From an uncultured Thomasclavelia sp. (lineage in GTDB: Bacteria > Bacillota_I > Bacilli_A > Erysipelotrichales > Coprobacillaceae), in contig CAJUOR010000003.1 in the NCBI GenBank assembly GCA_910588165.1, forward strand, positions 1 through 60,078: a stretch of 60,078 nt of DNA. The letters run 5' to 3'. Positions 16,600 to 25,898 of the stretch are shown here, piece after piece. The position numbers and the translations under genes were made by a program. The notes below the pieces were generated by a model. That model made no database searches, had not been told where the DNA came from, and saw only the letters and a list, made by a program, of their open reading frames with translations. Position 1 is the stretch's first letter. The number at the start of each line of letters is the position of its first letter.

Positions 16600-18072
16600 A
16601 TGATGAAAAGACAAATGGGATTATTACTTTCTATTCCAGCTTTACCAGGTCAATACGGAATCGGTGATTTTGGAAAAGAGGCTCGACAATTGATTGAAAG
16701 CTTATATGAAAATCATGTCCGCCTTTGGCAAATCCTACCGACTAACCCTATGGGCTATGGGCACTCTCCATATCAGCCCTATTCTTCTAAAGCCGGAGAC
16801 CCGCTTTTAATTAGTTTAGACATTTTAAAAGAGGAAGGATATATTCAAGATATTGAAATCCAAAACTTCCCTACTAACGAGATTGCCTATGAAGACGTCG
16901 AAGTTTATAAAGAAAAGTATTATCGAGAAGCCTATATGACGATGTTGCAAGATGAAACTAAAAAAGCTTCTTTTTTGGCATTTAGAAAAGAACAGCCTTG
17001 GGTTGAAGATTACGGTGTTTTTTATGCCTTTAAAAAACATCATCAATTAAAAAGTTGGCTCGAATGGGAACAAGACTATCGTCTTTGGCCTAGTACAAAA
17101 GATGCGACACTCATTGCCAAGCATCAACAAGAGATTGATTATGCCATCTTCTTACAATATCTATTTTATACCCAATGGCACAGCCTAAAACAATACGCCA
17201 ATCAACATGGCATTCAGATTCTTGGGGATATTCCTTTCTATGTCGGCATTGACTCTTTAGATGTTTGGATGAACCAAGAAGACTTCTTATTAGAGGAAGA
17301 CGGACAGCCTTCATTTATTGCCGGTGTCCCACCTGACTATTTCAGTCCAACCGGGCAGCGTTGGGGTAATCCTATCTACAATTGGGAGAAAATGAAAAAA
17401 GACGACTACCATTTTTGGATTGATCGTTTAGCCTACGTAGGAACTTTATTTGATGTCATTCGTATCGATCACTTCCGTGCCTTTGATACTTATTGGAAAA
17501 TTCCTGCTTCGTGTCCGACCGCTATTGAAGGAGAATGGATTTTAGGTCCTGCTCACGATTTCTTTGATACAGTTGAGAAAAAGCTACCTGATATCCAGAT
17601 TATAGCCGAAGATTTAGGCGACTTACGCCCTGAGGTACTTGAGCTTAGAGATAACTACAAGTTACCGGGTATGCAGGTCATTCAATTCCATTTCAACCCG
17701 TTAAGCGATAATTTCAATGTTGAAAAAGTTAAAAATTTAGTGCTTTATACCGGCACGCATGACAATCAGACTTTATGGTCTTGGTATTTGGAATTACCAT
17801 TTGAAAAACGTCATCTGACATGGAATTATTTATGCGACCACGGTTACAAAGAAGCGACGATTGATCGCAAATGGATTCACTATTGTTTAGATACTAAAGC
17901 TGATACCGTTATTTTCCCGGCTCAAGACTTACTATGCTTAACAGATAAAGCTCGCATCAATACACCGGGAACAGTCGGCGACCCTAACTGGAAATGGCGC
18001 TTAAATAAATTAGATGATTTACATCAAGTGCTAAAACAAATCAAACCGCAAATTATTGCCTCTCAACGTTAA
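16600..18072 (+). CDS. malQ: 4-alpha-glucanotransferase (amylomaltase, GH77)
   Basis: About 490 residues, the normal length for MalQ. It carries the N-terminal GLLLSIPALPGQYGIGDFG, GDIPFYVGIDSLDVW, the catalytic segment VIRIDHFRAF, IIAEDLG and YTGTHDNQT. It disproportionates malto-oligosaccharides in glycogen or starch use. ATG at 16600 is preferred because AAGGATGAG is well spaced from it; the frame is open from 16591. It is monocistronic, with a possible CcpA site in the promoter. No other maltose genes are next to it. Confidence 0.95.
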   Translation: MMKRQMGLLLSIPALPGQYGIGDFGKEARQLIESLYENHVRLWQILPTNPMGYGHSPYQPYSSKAGDPLLISLDILKEEGYIQDIEIQNFPTNEIAYEDVEVYKEKYYREAYMTMLQDETKKASFLAFRKEQPWVEDYGVFYAFKKHHQLKSWLEWEQDYRLWPSTKDATLIAKHQQEIDYAIFLQYLFYTQWHSLKQYANQHGIQILGDIPFYVGIDSLDVWMNQEDFLLEEDGQPSFIAGVPPDYFSPTGQRWGNPIYNWEKMKKDDYHFWIDRLAYVGTLFDVIRIDHFRAFDTYWKIPASCPTAIEGEWILGPAHDFFDTVEKKLPDIQIIAEDLGDLRPEVLELRDNYKLPGMQVIQFHFNPLSDNFNVEKVKNLVLYTGTHDNQTLWSWYLELPFEKRHLTWNYLCDHGYKEATIDRKWIHYCLDTKADTVIFPAQDLLCLTDKARINTPGTVGDPNWKWRLNKLDDLHQVLKQIKPQIIASQR

Positions 18073-18100
18073 AACTCTGCCGTTTAACCGACAGAGTTTT
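18071..18100. terminator. Bidirectional terminator between malQ and pepT
   Basis: A nine-base stem (18071-18079 with 18092-18100) begins in the malQ stop region. Both flanks are A/T-rich, and the two genes converge here. Confidence 0.75.
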
Positions 18101-18101
18101 C

Positions 18102-19322
18102 TTATGCTGCAATTTTCTTAACAATTCTGATCAATAATTCAGAAGCTTTTTTCATTTCATTGATAGAAGCATATTCATACTTACCATGGCACTGACGTCC
18201 GCCTGTACCTAAATTAGGACAAGGCAAGCCCATGTAAGTTAAACTTGCACCATCTGTTCCACCACGAATCGCATGGCTGACAGGTGTCATACCCATATCT
18301 CTAATTGCTTCGTAGACAATTTCAATCATGCTCATCTTCTTTTCAATATAACTTCGCATATTAGCGTAAGTATCTTCAATCACTAATTCAATACTGTTAT
18401 CTCCGTATTTACGGTTCATAAACAAAGCAGCATTTTCAAAATCGCCTTTTTGTTTTTCTAATAACGCTTTATCATGATTGCGGATAATATAATTCATCAC
18501 TGTTTTTTCACAGTCACCTGACAAGGTTGTAAGGTGGTTAAATCCTTCATACCCTTCTGTATATGCCGGATTATCAAATACAGGTAGTAAGCTTTGAAAT
18601 TCCATCGCCATCAACAAGCTGTTTTTCATTTTAGCTTTAGCTCCACCCGGGTGAATACTTAAACCATTGACAATGACCTTGGCACTTGCCGCATTGAAGT
18701 TTTCGTAATCAACTTCGTTGACATTGCCCCCATCAACTGTATAAGCATAATCTGCATTAAACAGCTTTACATCAAAGTTTTCCGTTCCTCTGCCAACTTC
18801 TTCATCAGGCGTAAAAGCAATGGCTATATCCCCATGTTTTTGTTCAGGGTGTGCTACAAAATACGCTATCATATCCATAATTTCAGCGATACCGGCTTTA
18901 TCATCGGCGCCTAATAGAGTCGTTCCGTCTGTTACGATTAAATCAGAGCCAATATCTTCTTTTAGACTAGGGAAATCTTTAGGTGACATTTTTATATTGA
19001 GAGCTTCATTTAACACAATATCTTTACCATCATAATTTTTAATCAAGCGAGGATTAACATTTTTTCCCGACATATCCGGTGAGGTATCCATGTGGGCAAC
19101 AAATCCAACCTTATCACAAGGACGATCAAGGTTTGATTTCAACCAAGCATATACAATTCCCTCTTCGCTCATCATAGCATTATTTAAACCAAGTTCATGT
19201 AATTCTTCAACTAAAATCCTACCTAAATCTTTTTGTTTTAAAGTGCTAGGTGTCAACGTGGACTCAGGCATTGACTCTGTATCAATTTGCACGTATTTTA
19301 AAAAACGTTCTATTAAACCCAT
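18102..19322 (-). CDS. pepT: Peptidase T (tripeptidase, M20B)
   Basis: The 406-residue protein has the PepT motifs: zinc ligands and catalytic Asp in FVAHMDTSPD, GADDKAGIAE, FTPDEEVGRG and IRGGTDGASLTYMGLPCPNLGTGG. It is a cytoplasmic zinc aminotripeptidase that releases the N-terminal residue of tripeptides. Length and motif spacing are normal. It is monocistronic. Confidence 0.96.
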   Translation of the reverse strand: MGLIERFLKYVQIDTESMPESTLTPSTLKQKDLGRILVEELHELGLNNAMMSEEGIVYAWLKSNLDRPCDKVGFVAHMDTSPDMSGKNVNPRLIKNYDGKDIVLNEALNIKMSPKDFPSLKEDIGSDLIVTDGTTLLGADDKAGIAEIMDMIAYFVAHPEQKHGDIAIAFTPDEEVGRGTENFDVKLFNADYAYTVDGGNVNEVDYENFNAASAKVIVNGLSIHPGGAKAKMKNSLLMAMEFQSLLPVFDNPAYTEGYEGFNHLTTLSGDCEKTVMNYIIRNHDKALLEKQKGDFENAALFMNRKYGDNSIELVIEDTYANMRSYIEKKMSMIEIVYEAIRDMGMTPVSHAIRGGTDGASLTYMGLPCPNLGTGGRQCHGKYEYASINEMKKASELLIRIVKKIAA

Positions 19323-19371
19323 TATTAACCACTCCTTTTCTTTTTTATATTATAACATTTCCTCAACATAT

Positions 19372-19409
19372 TAAAAGAGCTATTGTACAATTATGTGCAA
19401 TAGCTCTTT
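19372..19409 (-). terminator. Terminator of the surface-protein operon
   Basis: A 12-base perfect stem (19374-19385 with 19398-19409) follows the 19417 gene, with a short T run on the minus strand. Confidence 0.85.
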
Positions 19410-19416
19410 AGCATAA

Positions 19417-21186
19417 CTAATCATTGTCATCAAATATAGAATTAACCATCTTTTCATCTAACCAATCATCTTCGTCTTCTTCAACAGGCGATGTGGATTG
19501 ATTATCCATTTTTTCCATCTCAGATACAGTTAAAAAACCAGTTGTATCATCGAGGCCAGTTTTTTCAATTTCGTTTAAGGCATTTTCAATAGACAATGGT
19601 ATACCATCTTCACCTAAGATAACACCATCTTCTTCTAGTTCTTCCTTAGGCACTTCCTTGAAGAAAGTTTCATCAGTAACTAATTTACGTTCTTTTTCTT
19701 TCTTCTTTTCCGGTGCCGGTTGTGCCTTAGCTTTTTCCTTTGGTTTAGGTTTATCTTCATGACTTGTACCATCACCTTTATCGCCATTATTCATCTTATC
19801 ATCTTTCTTTTTCTTTAAGATAAAGAAAGCACCGCCGCCGATAACGACTAAAGCACCAAGGGCAATCCCACCATATAGTAACCAAGGTGTTTTTTTATCA
19901 ACGACAAATTCTTCAATATCCTTTGCGGTTAATGGGGCATTTTCAGGATAAGCAACTAATTTTTGCGTTTCACTGTCATAAATATAGTAAGTTGGTTTCC
20001 CATCACCATTTAACATATATAATACAGCGAAATTAGATAAGTCTTCATCTTGGAAAACAAATGCGTCTAAAACTTCGCCTTGAATACTTGTTGTCGATAA
20101 TTTCATATCTTCGATTTTTTGTAATTCGCTATCAATACTTAAAGCAAATACTGACTGATTATCAATAATCATCGGGCGATACAAACCGACAATAGCTATC
20201 TTTGTTTGGTCATAAATATAGAAGCCTTTATTGTCTTTTTCATCTGTCATATATAACAATGTGATACTTGCATCATCATTAGAATAAGCTTTAACTTCTT
20301 TTTCTTGAACAAAGATTTTTCTTTCCTTAAAGCCTTTAGGAATATCTCCGTTGTTCACTTCATTCAAAATTCCTAATTTTGTTTCCCCTAAATTAAAGAA
20401 TAAAGTAGGTACTTCTTTCACATTAACATTGATTGTATAAGCTTTCTTTGTTTTGCCATCTTCAGCTGTTACATCAACAGTAAAACTGTTGCCTCCTACT
20501 TTCAATGGTTTTAAACCGGTACCGGAAACATCAGCTCGATAATCACCATAAGCATCGATAGTAATCTCTGTTTCTTTGCTGGTTAATTCAACTGTATATT
20601 CTGTAACATCACTTGAGAATTTAGGTTTCAAATTCCCTTTATCAACTGTTAAAGAGTATAGATTAGCATCATCTGACTTTTCTTCGGGTTCATCATTAGG
20701 CTCTTCATAGGAAGGTGTGTCATTATCTCCCCCACCATTATTACTACTTCCGCCATTGTTTCCACCGCCTCCATTGTTTCCACCACCGTTGTTATTTTCT
20801 GGTGCAACAACAGTAACTGTGTGGGTTTTTGAAATAGATGTATTACTTTGGTCAAAGTCTGTCATTTCTCCGGATAATACAAATGTAATTGTTGTTCCAA
20901 TATCACTGCTTGATGTTTGATATGAATAAGAAACACTACCGTAAATATTTTTTTCGTAATTTTCTAATTCAGAAGATGAGTCTACAACTGAACCGTTCAT
21001 TGATAAACTGGCGTTCCATTGGGTAGCATAAATCTCCCCGGTAACCGTAATCGTTTCCCCTGCTACAACTTGATTCGGTCCATAAATTGATGCATAATAG
21101 TCGGCTGCTTTGACAACTTTATTCGTGCCGACTATTGTAGGAACGATTAAGATAAAACTTAATACAATCTTTAATATCTTCTTCAT
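19417..21186 (-). CDS. Membrane-anchored surface protein with cadherin-like beta-sandwich domain
   Basis: The 589-residue protein has a signal peptide (1-27) and an Ig- or cohesin-like N-terminal domain (about 28-130, GPNQVVAGETITVTGEI). A Gly/Asn linker follows (about 132-155), then a cadherin-like beta-sandwich domain (about 175-255, LYSLTVDKGNLKPKFSSDVTEYTV). A region of unknown fold precedes one helix (about 435-458, KKKK stop-transfer) and an acidic tail of about 125 residues. It is 15 bases after the dockerin-bearing glucosaminidase gene. It could be a surface receptor for that enzyme, but this is only inferred. Confidence 0.75.
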   Translation of the reverse strand: MKKILKIVLSFILIVPTIVGTNKVVKAADYYASIYGPNQVVAGETITVTGEIYATQWNASLSMNGSVVDSSSELENYEKNIYGSVSYSYQTSSSDIGTTITFVLSGEMTDFDQSNTSISKTHTVTVVAPENNNGGGNNGGGGNNGGSSNNGGGDNDTPSYEEPNDEPEEKSDDANLYSLTVDKGNLKPKFSSDVTEYTVELTSKETEITIDAYGDYRADVSGTGLKPLKVGGNSFTVDVTAEDGKTKKAYTINVNVKEVPTLFFNLGETKLGILNEVNNGDIPKGFKERKIFVQEKEVKAYSNDDASITLLYMTDEKDNKGFYIYDQTKIAIVGLYRPMIIDNQSVFALSIDSELQKIEDMKLSTTSIQGEVLDAFVFQDEDLSNFAVLYMLNGDGKPTYYIYDSETQKLVAYPENAPLTAKDIEEFVVDKKTPWLLYGGIALGALVVIGGGAFFILKKKKDDKMNNGDKGDGTSHEDKPKPKEKAKAQPAPEKKKEKERKLVTDETFFKEVPKEELEEDGVILGEDGIPLSIENALNEIEKTGLDDTTGFLTVSEMEKMDNQSTSPVEEDEDDWLDEKMVNSIFDDND

Positions 21187-21201
21187 AAGCTATTCACCTC
21201 G

Positions 21202-23241
21202 CTATTTTAAAACTATCTTCTTAACACCCATTATATGCTGCTTAGCAGTTAATGAGTCCCCTGAATTTATCTTTCCGTCTTTGTTAATATCGGCGGCTTT
21301 TAAATAATTCTTATTTGAAATCTTCTTAACATTCTTAATATGTTGTTTAAGCGCTAATGTATCTCCGGAATTAACCTTACCATCACCATTAACATCACCA
21401 TATTTAATAAATGTATATTTCTTACTGCCGACAGTCACTGTATAACTTGTCCCAAGAACATCGTTGGCATTTTTAATTGTTGTTGTACCTTTCTTGACAA
21501 TCGCATTAGGCACAAAAGCGTTAATATCTTTTAAAACAACATCTGATTCCGCAACAATGTAACTACCATCTACTTTCATGTTATGTCCGGTAGCATTATT
21601 GGACATACTTCCATCTTTAATGTCGCTACCGCCGGTCGTATCGTTCTTACCTTCATGGACAATTTGAACTAAATCAGCCTGAATGTACAAATAATCATGT
21701 TTTGCATCATAAGTTCTTTTCCAATCAGGTGCGCTGCGATCTGAAGATAAAGCTGTATCAGATAAAATTTTATACCATGTCTTCCCGCCGGATTCCACTT
21801 TATCTACAATTACAACAGGAATATTACTAAGATATGTTAATCTAGTCACAACTGTTGAACTTGTGGAAGGTTCTTTATATAATGGACAACTCTTTAAAAG
21901 TCCTGTAATAATTCCGATTGTTTCTGCTTCATAATCCTTAGATACACCATCGGCATAATAGGCACGACAAGCTGCTTTCTCGCCCCAATATGGATCAGAC
22001 GCATATTTAACATTCAAGCCACTTTCCTTATCGCCTAAATGTGGTCCGTGGTGACGCCAGTCATTGTAATCTAAATAACCTTCGGAAACAAATTCTTTAG
22101 CGTGATACTTAATTGAATCACTTGTCGTTTTGTAACCATTAGCGCCATAATATGGATTAGAGTCAACTGCCCCGTGTCCGAATAAGTTTTTCTTATCTCT
22201 GGCAATCTCACTTCTTCCCCAGTTACTTTCATTTGCCGCAACACCATACATCAACAAGGCATTAACTGTATAAGCATTTTGGTGCTTAATGAATTCTTTA
22301 CCGAGATTCTTAAATAAACTACCGTTGTAACTAGTTATTCCCATCGTATCAATTGACATCGTATTAAAGTCATCGGCTTGCCAAGAAGTAGTCGTACGAT
22401 GTGATAAAAATTGATAGTAATTGTAATATGGTTTATCTTTATTAACAGAATGAGCATATGTATCATTTTGATAGTCTTTAATCATCGTCGCATAATTTTC
22501 ATAGAAATAATGTCCATCATAACTATAATATTTTTTATCTGGTTTCAAATAATCTAAAGCATAGCCAACCCGCGTTGAAGCATAAGCATGGCTTGACCCA
22601 TAAACATAGTGATGCGTTAAAATGCCGTTAATCACCATATAATAACTCACTTCTGTGTTATTTGAATAATTCACAACATTGATATCTGAGCGATTAAAAT
22701 CAGCCACGATACCTGCAAACTTAACACGGATTTTACCGTTAAATTCACCAATATAAGCCGCATCGACACCATAAGCCCCGTGCGTATAACCCGCATTAGA
22801 AGTTAAAACATTTTTATATTCACTGACATCTGATGTTTTGATGTATGCAACGCCCGTACTGATTGAACGAGATAAATCAAATGGTTGAACTTGATATTCA
22901 TCATCTGTGCGACTATCTGCCAATTTCTCTAAAGCTTCATTTGCCTCTTCTTTACTGTCAAATGTTTCTACTGTTTGTACATCTGCAATATCGCCACCTA
23001 CATTTGTGACAACATCGTATTTATCCGCAACGGAAATTTCTTCGCCTTCTTTTGCAGCAACCGCTTCTACCGGTACTGTTCGAGTTGTGCCATCTTCCTC
23101 AACAATGACAAAATGATCTATAATCATCTGTTCTAATGTTTCATCTTCTTTGGCAAAGATGTCACTGTTATATATCAAAGGTAATACCAAAACTGTGCAA
23201 AGTAATCCAATTGTCCACTTCTTCATTTTGTTATTTTTCAT
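21202..23241 (-). CDS. Secreted glucosaminidase with SH3-like and dockerin-like domains
   Basis: The 679-residue exported protein has a signal peptide (1-30) and a beta-rich N-terminal region. A glucosaminidase-type domain spans about 320-450 (LLMYGVAANESNWGRSEIA, with Glu in the catalytic position, and NLFGHGAVDSNPY). A bacterial SH3-like segment follows at about 460-540. The C-terminus has two dockerin-like calcium repeats (DVNGDGKVNSGDTLALKQHI and DINKDGKINSGDSLTAKQHI). It probably cleaves peptidoglycan glycan strands during growth. The dockerin should dock it to a cohesin-type partner; the next gene is a candidate. Confidence 0.88.
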   Translation of the reverse strand: MKNNKMKKWTIGLLCTVLVLPLIYNSDIFAKEDETLEQMIIDHFVIVEEDGTTRTVPVEAVAAKEGEEISVADKYDVVTNVGGDIADVQTVETFDSKEEANEALEKLADSRTDDEYQVQPFDLSRSISTGVAYIKTSDVSEYKNVLTSNAGYTHGAYGVDAAYIGEFNGKIRVKFAGIVADFNRSDINVVNYSNNTEVSYYMVINGILTHHYVYGSSHAYASTRVGYALDYLKPDKKYYSYDGHYFYENYATMIKDYQNDTYAHSVNKDKPYYNYYQFLSHRTTTSWQADDFNTMSIDTMGITSYNGSLFKNLGKEFIKHQNAYTVNALLMYGVAANESNWGRSEIARDKKNLFGHGAVDSNPYYGANGYKTTSDSIKYHAKEFVSEGYLDYNDWRHHGPHLGDKESGLNVKYASDPYWGEKAACRAYYADGVSKDYEAETIGIITGLLKSCPLYKEPSTSSTVVTRLTYLSNIPVVIVDKVESGGKTWYKILSDTALSSDRSAPDWKRTYDAKHDYLYIQADLVQIVHEGKNDTTGGSDIKDGSMSNNATGHNMKVDGSYIVAESDVVLKDINAFVPNAIVKKGTTTIKNANDVLGTSYTVTVGSKKYTFIKYGDVNGDGKVNSGDTLALKQHIKNVKKISNKNYLKAADINKDGKINSGDSLTAKQHIMGVKKIVLK

Positions 23242-23462
23242 TTACTCACCTCATTTGCATATAGATACAGTTTCATTATAACTTAAAGCTTTTGTTGCTT
23301 CAACATTATTCACTCAAAAATTTAAAAAAATCCGATACAGAATTCGTTTTTTCCACAATTTTCTAAAGAGGTATTAAAGTTATCCCCAATATGTTATTTA
23401 ATCCACATATTTAAATACAATGATAGTTTAAGAAGCTCTTCATTTTGTTACTTTACTTATGC

Positions 23463-23468
23463 TATAAT
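23463..23468 (+). promoter_or_regulatory. -10 box of the ROK kinase gene
   Basis: TATAAT lies 33 bases before the start codon. A -35 (TTCATT, 18 bases upstream) is weak. Confidence 0.5.
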
Positions 23469-23501
23469 AATTTTAATCTAAGAAAAAGGAGGAAACAATC
23501 A

Positions 23502-24398
23502 ATGTATTTAGTTTTTGATATTGGCGGAACATTTGTGAAGTATGCCAAAATAACATTAGATGGAGAAATTGTTTACAAAAGCAAAATCCCGACCAATAAT
23601 AAGGAAGGTCTTGATGTCTTTATTGAAACACTTGTGGAAGTTTACAAACAGCATCAAGAAGGTATTAAAGGTATCGCCGTTTCTACTCCGGGAGCTGTTG
23701 ATGTCGAAAACGGCATTATTTATAACGGTGGTAATTTGCCATTCCTACACGAGTCCCACTTTAGAGATTTATTGTCTAGTCGCTGTGACGGTTTACCTGT
23801 GGCAGTTGAAAATGACGGAAAATGTGCCGGCTTGGCTGAGGCATGGATAGGTGCTGCAAAAGATGTTCAAGACGCTATTGTTCTAGCTTTTGGAACAGGT
23901 ATTGCCGGAGCTGTTATTAAAGATAAAAAGATTCATCGCGGCAATCGTTTAGTTGCCGGAGAAGTGAGCTTCCTTATCAATGAAATGGATAGAAGCAAAA
24001 AGCCTATTATTTGGGCACATCAAAACTCGGCTTTATTATTAGGACAATTAGCAGAGAGAGCTAAGAACTTGCCTGTAGGAAGTGTCGATGGCGAACAATT
24101 TTTTGAAATGGTTAAGGCAAACGATGAAGATTGCCTAGAAATATTAGCTGATTTTTGTTATAAAATCGCTGTTCAAACATATAATTTAACCTTGATTTTT
24201 GACCCTGATATTATTTGTATCGGTGGTGGTATCTCAGAACAGCCTAGGCTGATTGATGAAATCAAAAAACAGATTGACATTATTTGGGAAGATATGCCAC
24301 ATATTGCCAAACCTAATATTGCAAAATGTGCCTTCAACAACGATTCCAACCTTTTAGGCGCCTTATATAACTTTATGCAAGTCTACCATTTAATCTAA
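23502..24398 (+). CDS. ROK-family sugar kinase
   Basis: 298 residues from ATG 23502, which follows AAAAAGGAGG; an upstream in-frame ATG at 23445 lacks a ribosome binding site and overlaps the promoter. Motifs: phosphate-binding DIGGTFVKYAKI, catalytic ENDGKCAGLAEAW and LAFGTGIAGAVI. The classical ROK zinc-binding Cys cluster is not evident, as in some beta-glucoside and N-acyl-hexosamine kinases. The substrate is a hexose or glycoside, not assignable. Confidence 0.88.
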   Translation: MYLVFDIGGTFVKYAKITLDGEIVYKSKIPTNNKEGLDVFIETLVEVYKQHQEGIKGIAVSTPGAVDVENGIIYNGGNLPFLHESHFRDLLSSRCDGLPVAVENDGKCAGLAEAWIGAAKDVQDAIVLAFGTGIAGAVIKDKKIHRGNRLVAGEVSFLINEMDRSKKPIIWAHQNSALLLGQLAERAKNLPVGSVDGEQFFEMVKANDEDCLEILADFCYKIAVQTYNLTLIFDPDIICIGGGISEQPRLIDEIKKQIDIIWEDMPHIAKPNIAKCAFNNDSNLLGALYNFMQVYHLI

Positions 24399-24425
24399 AA
24401 AGATTTCTTCTTTATCAAATGATTT

Positions 24426-24451
24426 AAGCATGCGAAAAGCATGCTTTTCTT
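24426..24451 (+). terminator. Terminator of the ROK kinase gene
   Basis: AAGCATGC (24426-24433) and GCATGCTT (24439-24446) form a stem followed by a T-rich run. Confidence 0.85.
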
Positions 24452-24511
24452 TTGTTTAAAAGTAATTTATGCTAAAATGGTTTGAGAGGTAAACAATTAG
24501 CAACATCTACA

Positions 24512-24532
24512 CATCATCAGCTTTAGATGATG
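24512..24532 (+). promoter_or_regulatory. Hairpin in the NUDIX leader
   Basis: CATCATC (24512-24518) pairs with GATGATG (24526-24532) in the untranslated leader, about 30 bases after a TAAAAT -10-like box at about 24473. Confidence 0.4.
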
Positions 24533-24550
24533 CAAACTACAATTTTATAG

Positions 24551-24587
24551 AAAGGAGAAATAATCAATTGAAGTATTAAATTGATTA
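24551..24587 (+). promoter_or_regulatory. Ribosome binding site separated from the NUDIX start by a hairpin
   Basis: AAAGGAG (24551-24557) is 42 bases before the ATG at 24600. Between them TAATCAATT (24561-24569) and AATTGATTA (24579-24587) form a perfect nine-base stem, which would bring the ribosome binding site close to the start codon or block it. Confidence 0.45.
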
Positions 24588-24599
24588 TGTGTAATAACA

Positions 24600-25064
24600 A
24601 TGACGATCTTAACAACCATCTGTTATTTAAAAGTCCATGGCAAAACCTTGATGCTTTATCGCAATAAAAAAGAAAATGATATTAACGAAGGCAAATGGAT
24701 TGGTATTGGAGGAAAATTAGAAAAAGGCGAATCACCTTATGAATGTATTATACGTGAGTTTTATGAGGAAACAGGTTTAACGATTGTCAATCCCATTCTA
24801 AAAGGCTACATTACTTTTCCGGGAATCTATCACGGGGAAGATGAAGGTATGTTTTTGTATGTTGCAACTGAATATCGTGGCTGTTTACAAACAGAATGCA
24901 GCGAAGGTGAATTAGCTTGGGTTGATGATAACAAACTAGATAACCTACCTATGTGGGAAGGAGACCGTTACTTTGAAACATGGCTTCACCAAGACGGCTT
25001 TCATGAAGTGAAGTTACTCTATGAAGATGACAAATTGATTGAAAAAAAAGTAAATCATTACTAA
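24600..25064 (+). CDS. NUDIX hydrolase (MutT/8-oxo-dGTP diphosphatase-like)
   Basis: A 154-residue single NUDIX domain. The Nudix box GKLEKGESPYECIIREFYEE is complete, followed by TGL. GKWIGIGGK and the closing WLHQDGFHEVKLLYEDDK resemble bacterial 8-oxo-dGTP diphosphatases of the MutT group. A housecleaning role is likely; the substrate is not proven. No ribosome binding site lies next to the ATG, but a strong one sits before a hairpin in the leader. Confidence 0.88.
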   Translation: MTILTTICYLKVHGKTLMLYRNKKENDINEGKWIGIGGKLEKGESPYECIIREFYEETGLTIVNPILKGYITFPGIYHGEDEGMFLYVATEYRGCLQTECSEGELAWVDDNKLDNLPMWEGDRYFETWLHQDGFHEVKLLYEDDKLIEKKVNHY

Positions 25065-25115
25065 AATTGCCATTTACCAGTTAAACGGCATCGTTTCTAT
25101 CTATCAAATCGGACG

Positions 25116-25146
25116 AATTGGTCTAAGCCAATTTGTTCTTTTTTGT
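25116..25146 (+). terminator. Terminator of the NUDIX gene
   Basis: AATTGG (25116-25121) and CCAATT (25128-25133) form a stem followed by a T-rich run ending in T6. Confidence 0.7.
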
Positions 25147-25199
25147 GTTTTTACATTCATTTTATTTTCCGCTATGATATGGGTGAAAGGAGGATAACA

Positions 25200-25529
25200 A
25201 TGATCAACGAAGTCATTTTAGTAGGCAAAGTCGTAAAGCAACCACAGCTTTCCCAAACTACGAACGGCCACCATATTAGCAATGTTGTATTGGAAACTGT
25301 CAGGCACTATAAAAACAGTTTTGGTATCTATGAATCCGATTTTTTAGCAGTAACCCTTTGGCGAGGCATGGCCCAAACAATTTGCGATACATGCGAAATC
25401 GGGAGTTTGATTGCAGTCAAAGGAAGAATCCAATCCCAGACCTATTTAGAACAAGACAATCGCCACTATGGGTGTTTGGAGATTGTAGCAGAAAAAGTAA
25501 CAATCCTTGATAAATATTACTCTCATTAA
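25200..25529 (+). CDS. Short single-stranded DNA-binding protein (OB fold)
   Basis: 109 residues from ATG 25200, preceded by AAAGGAGG. MINEVILVGKVVKQPQLSQT and FLAVTLWRGMA are typical of SSB OB folds, and the chain ends after the fold. It lacks the acidic C-terminal tail used by replicative SSB for partner binding. That suggests an accessory SSB, like the competence-linked SsbB, rather than the essential one. Confidence 0.8.
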   Translation: MINEVILVGKVVKQPQLSQTTNGHHISNVVLETVRHYKNSFGIYESDFLAVTLWRGMAQTICDTCEIGSLIAVKGRIQSQTYLEQDNRHYGCLEIVAEKVTILDKYYSH

Positions 25530-25898
25530 ATATTATCAATACTTGCGTCATCATCTGTAAATACCATGGTATGCTTATTTTAAATAACCCAATTTCTTAT
25601 CTCTCAAAAACAATCATTTGCTCTATAAAATACCCGAATATACTTAATTAAAAATACTTTTCAATATCATGGCAAGATGATGATTTTATGTTCCTACCGG
25701 TCAATTTGACCGGTAATTTCTTTAAAGATAGGCAAATCTTTCAAAGCAAAGCTTAATTCAGGTATTATTTTTTGATGACGAAATAATTTGGTAAGCTAAA
25801 ATCTTTGATACCTATCATATTATATTTATCAAAACAATTATCATCATTCAAGCATTCTTAGAATAATCATGTTATGATAAATATAGAGGTGATATTTG
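25530..25898. other. Intergenic region without recognised gene
   Basis: No convincing ORF is visible. The only clear structure is an inverted repeat (TACCGGTC 25695-25702 / GACCGGTA 25708-25715) followed by an A/T-rich stretch. It may terminate the SSB transcript or a short independent RNA. A TATGAT box precedes the patatin gene. Confidence 0.4.
25695..25724 (+). terminator. Possible terminator hairpin
   Basis: An eight-base perfect stem with loop AATTT, followed by ATTTCTTT. It is 165 bases after the SSB stop, so what it terminates is unclear. Confidence 0.4.

Noticed and set aside
20649..20920. Overlapping frames on both strands in the Gly/Asn linker region
   Set aside because: They arise from the repetitive linker codons of the surface protein and have no ribosome binding sites.
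23242..23501. TTATCCCCA-like sequence as a DnaA box or origin
   Set aside because: It deviates from TTATNCACA and has no clustered copies.
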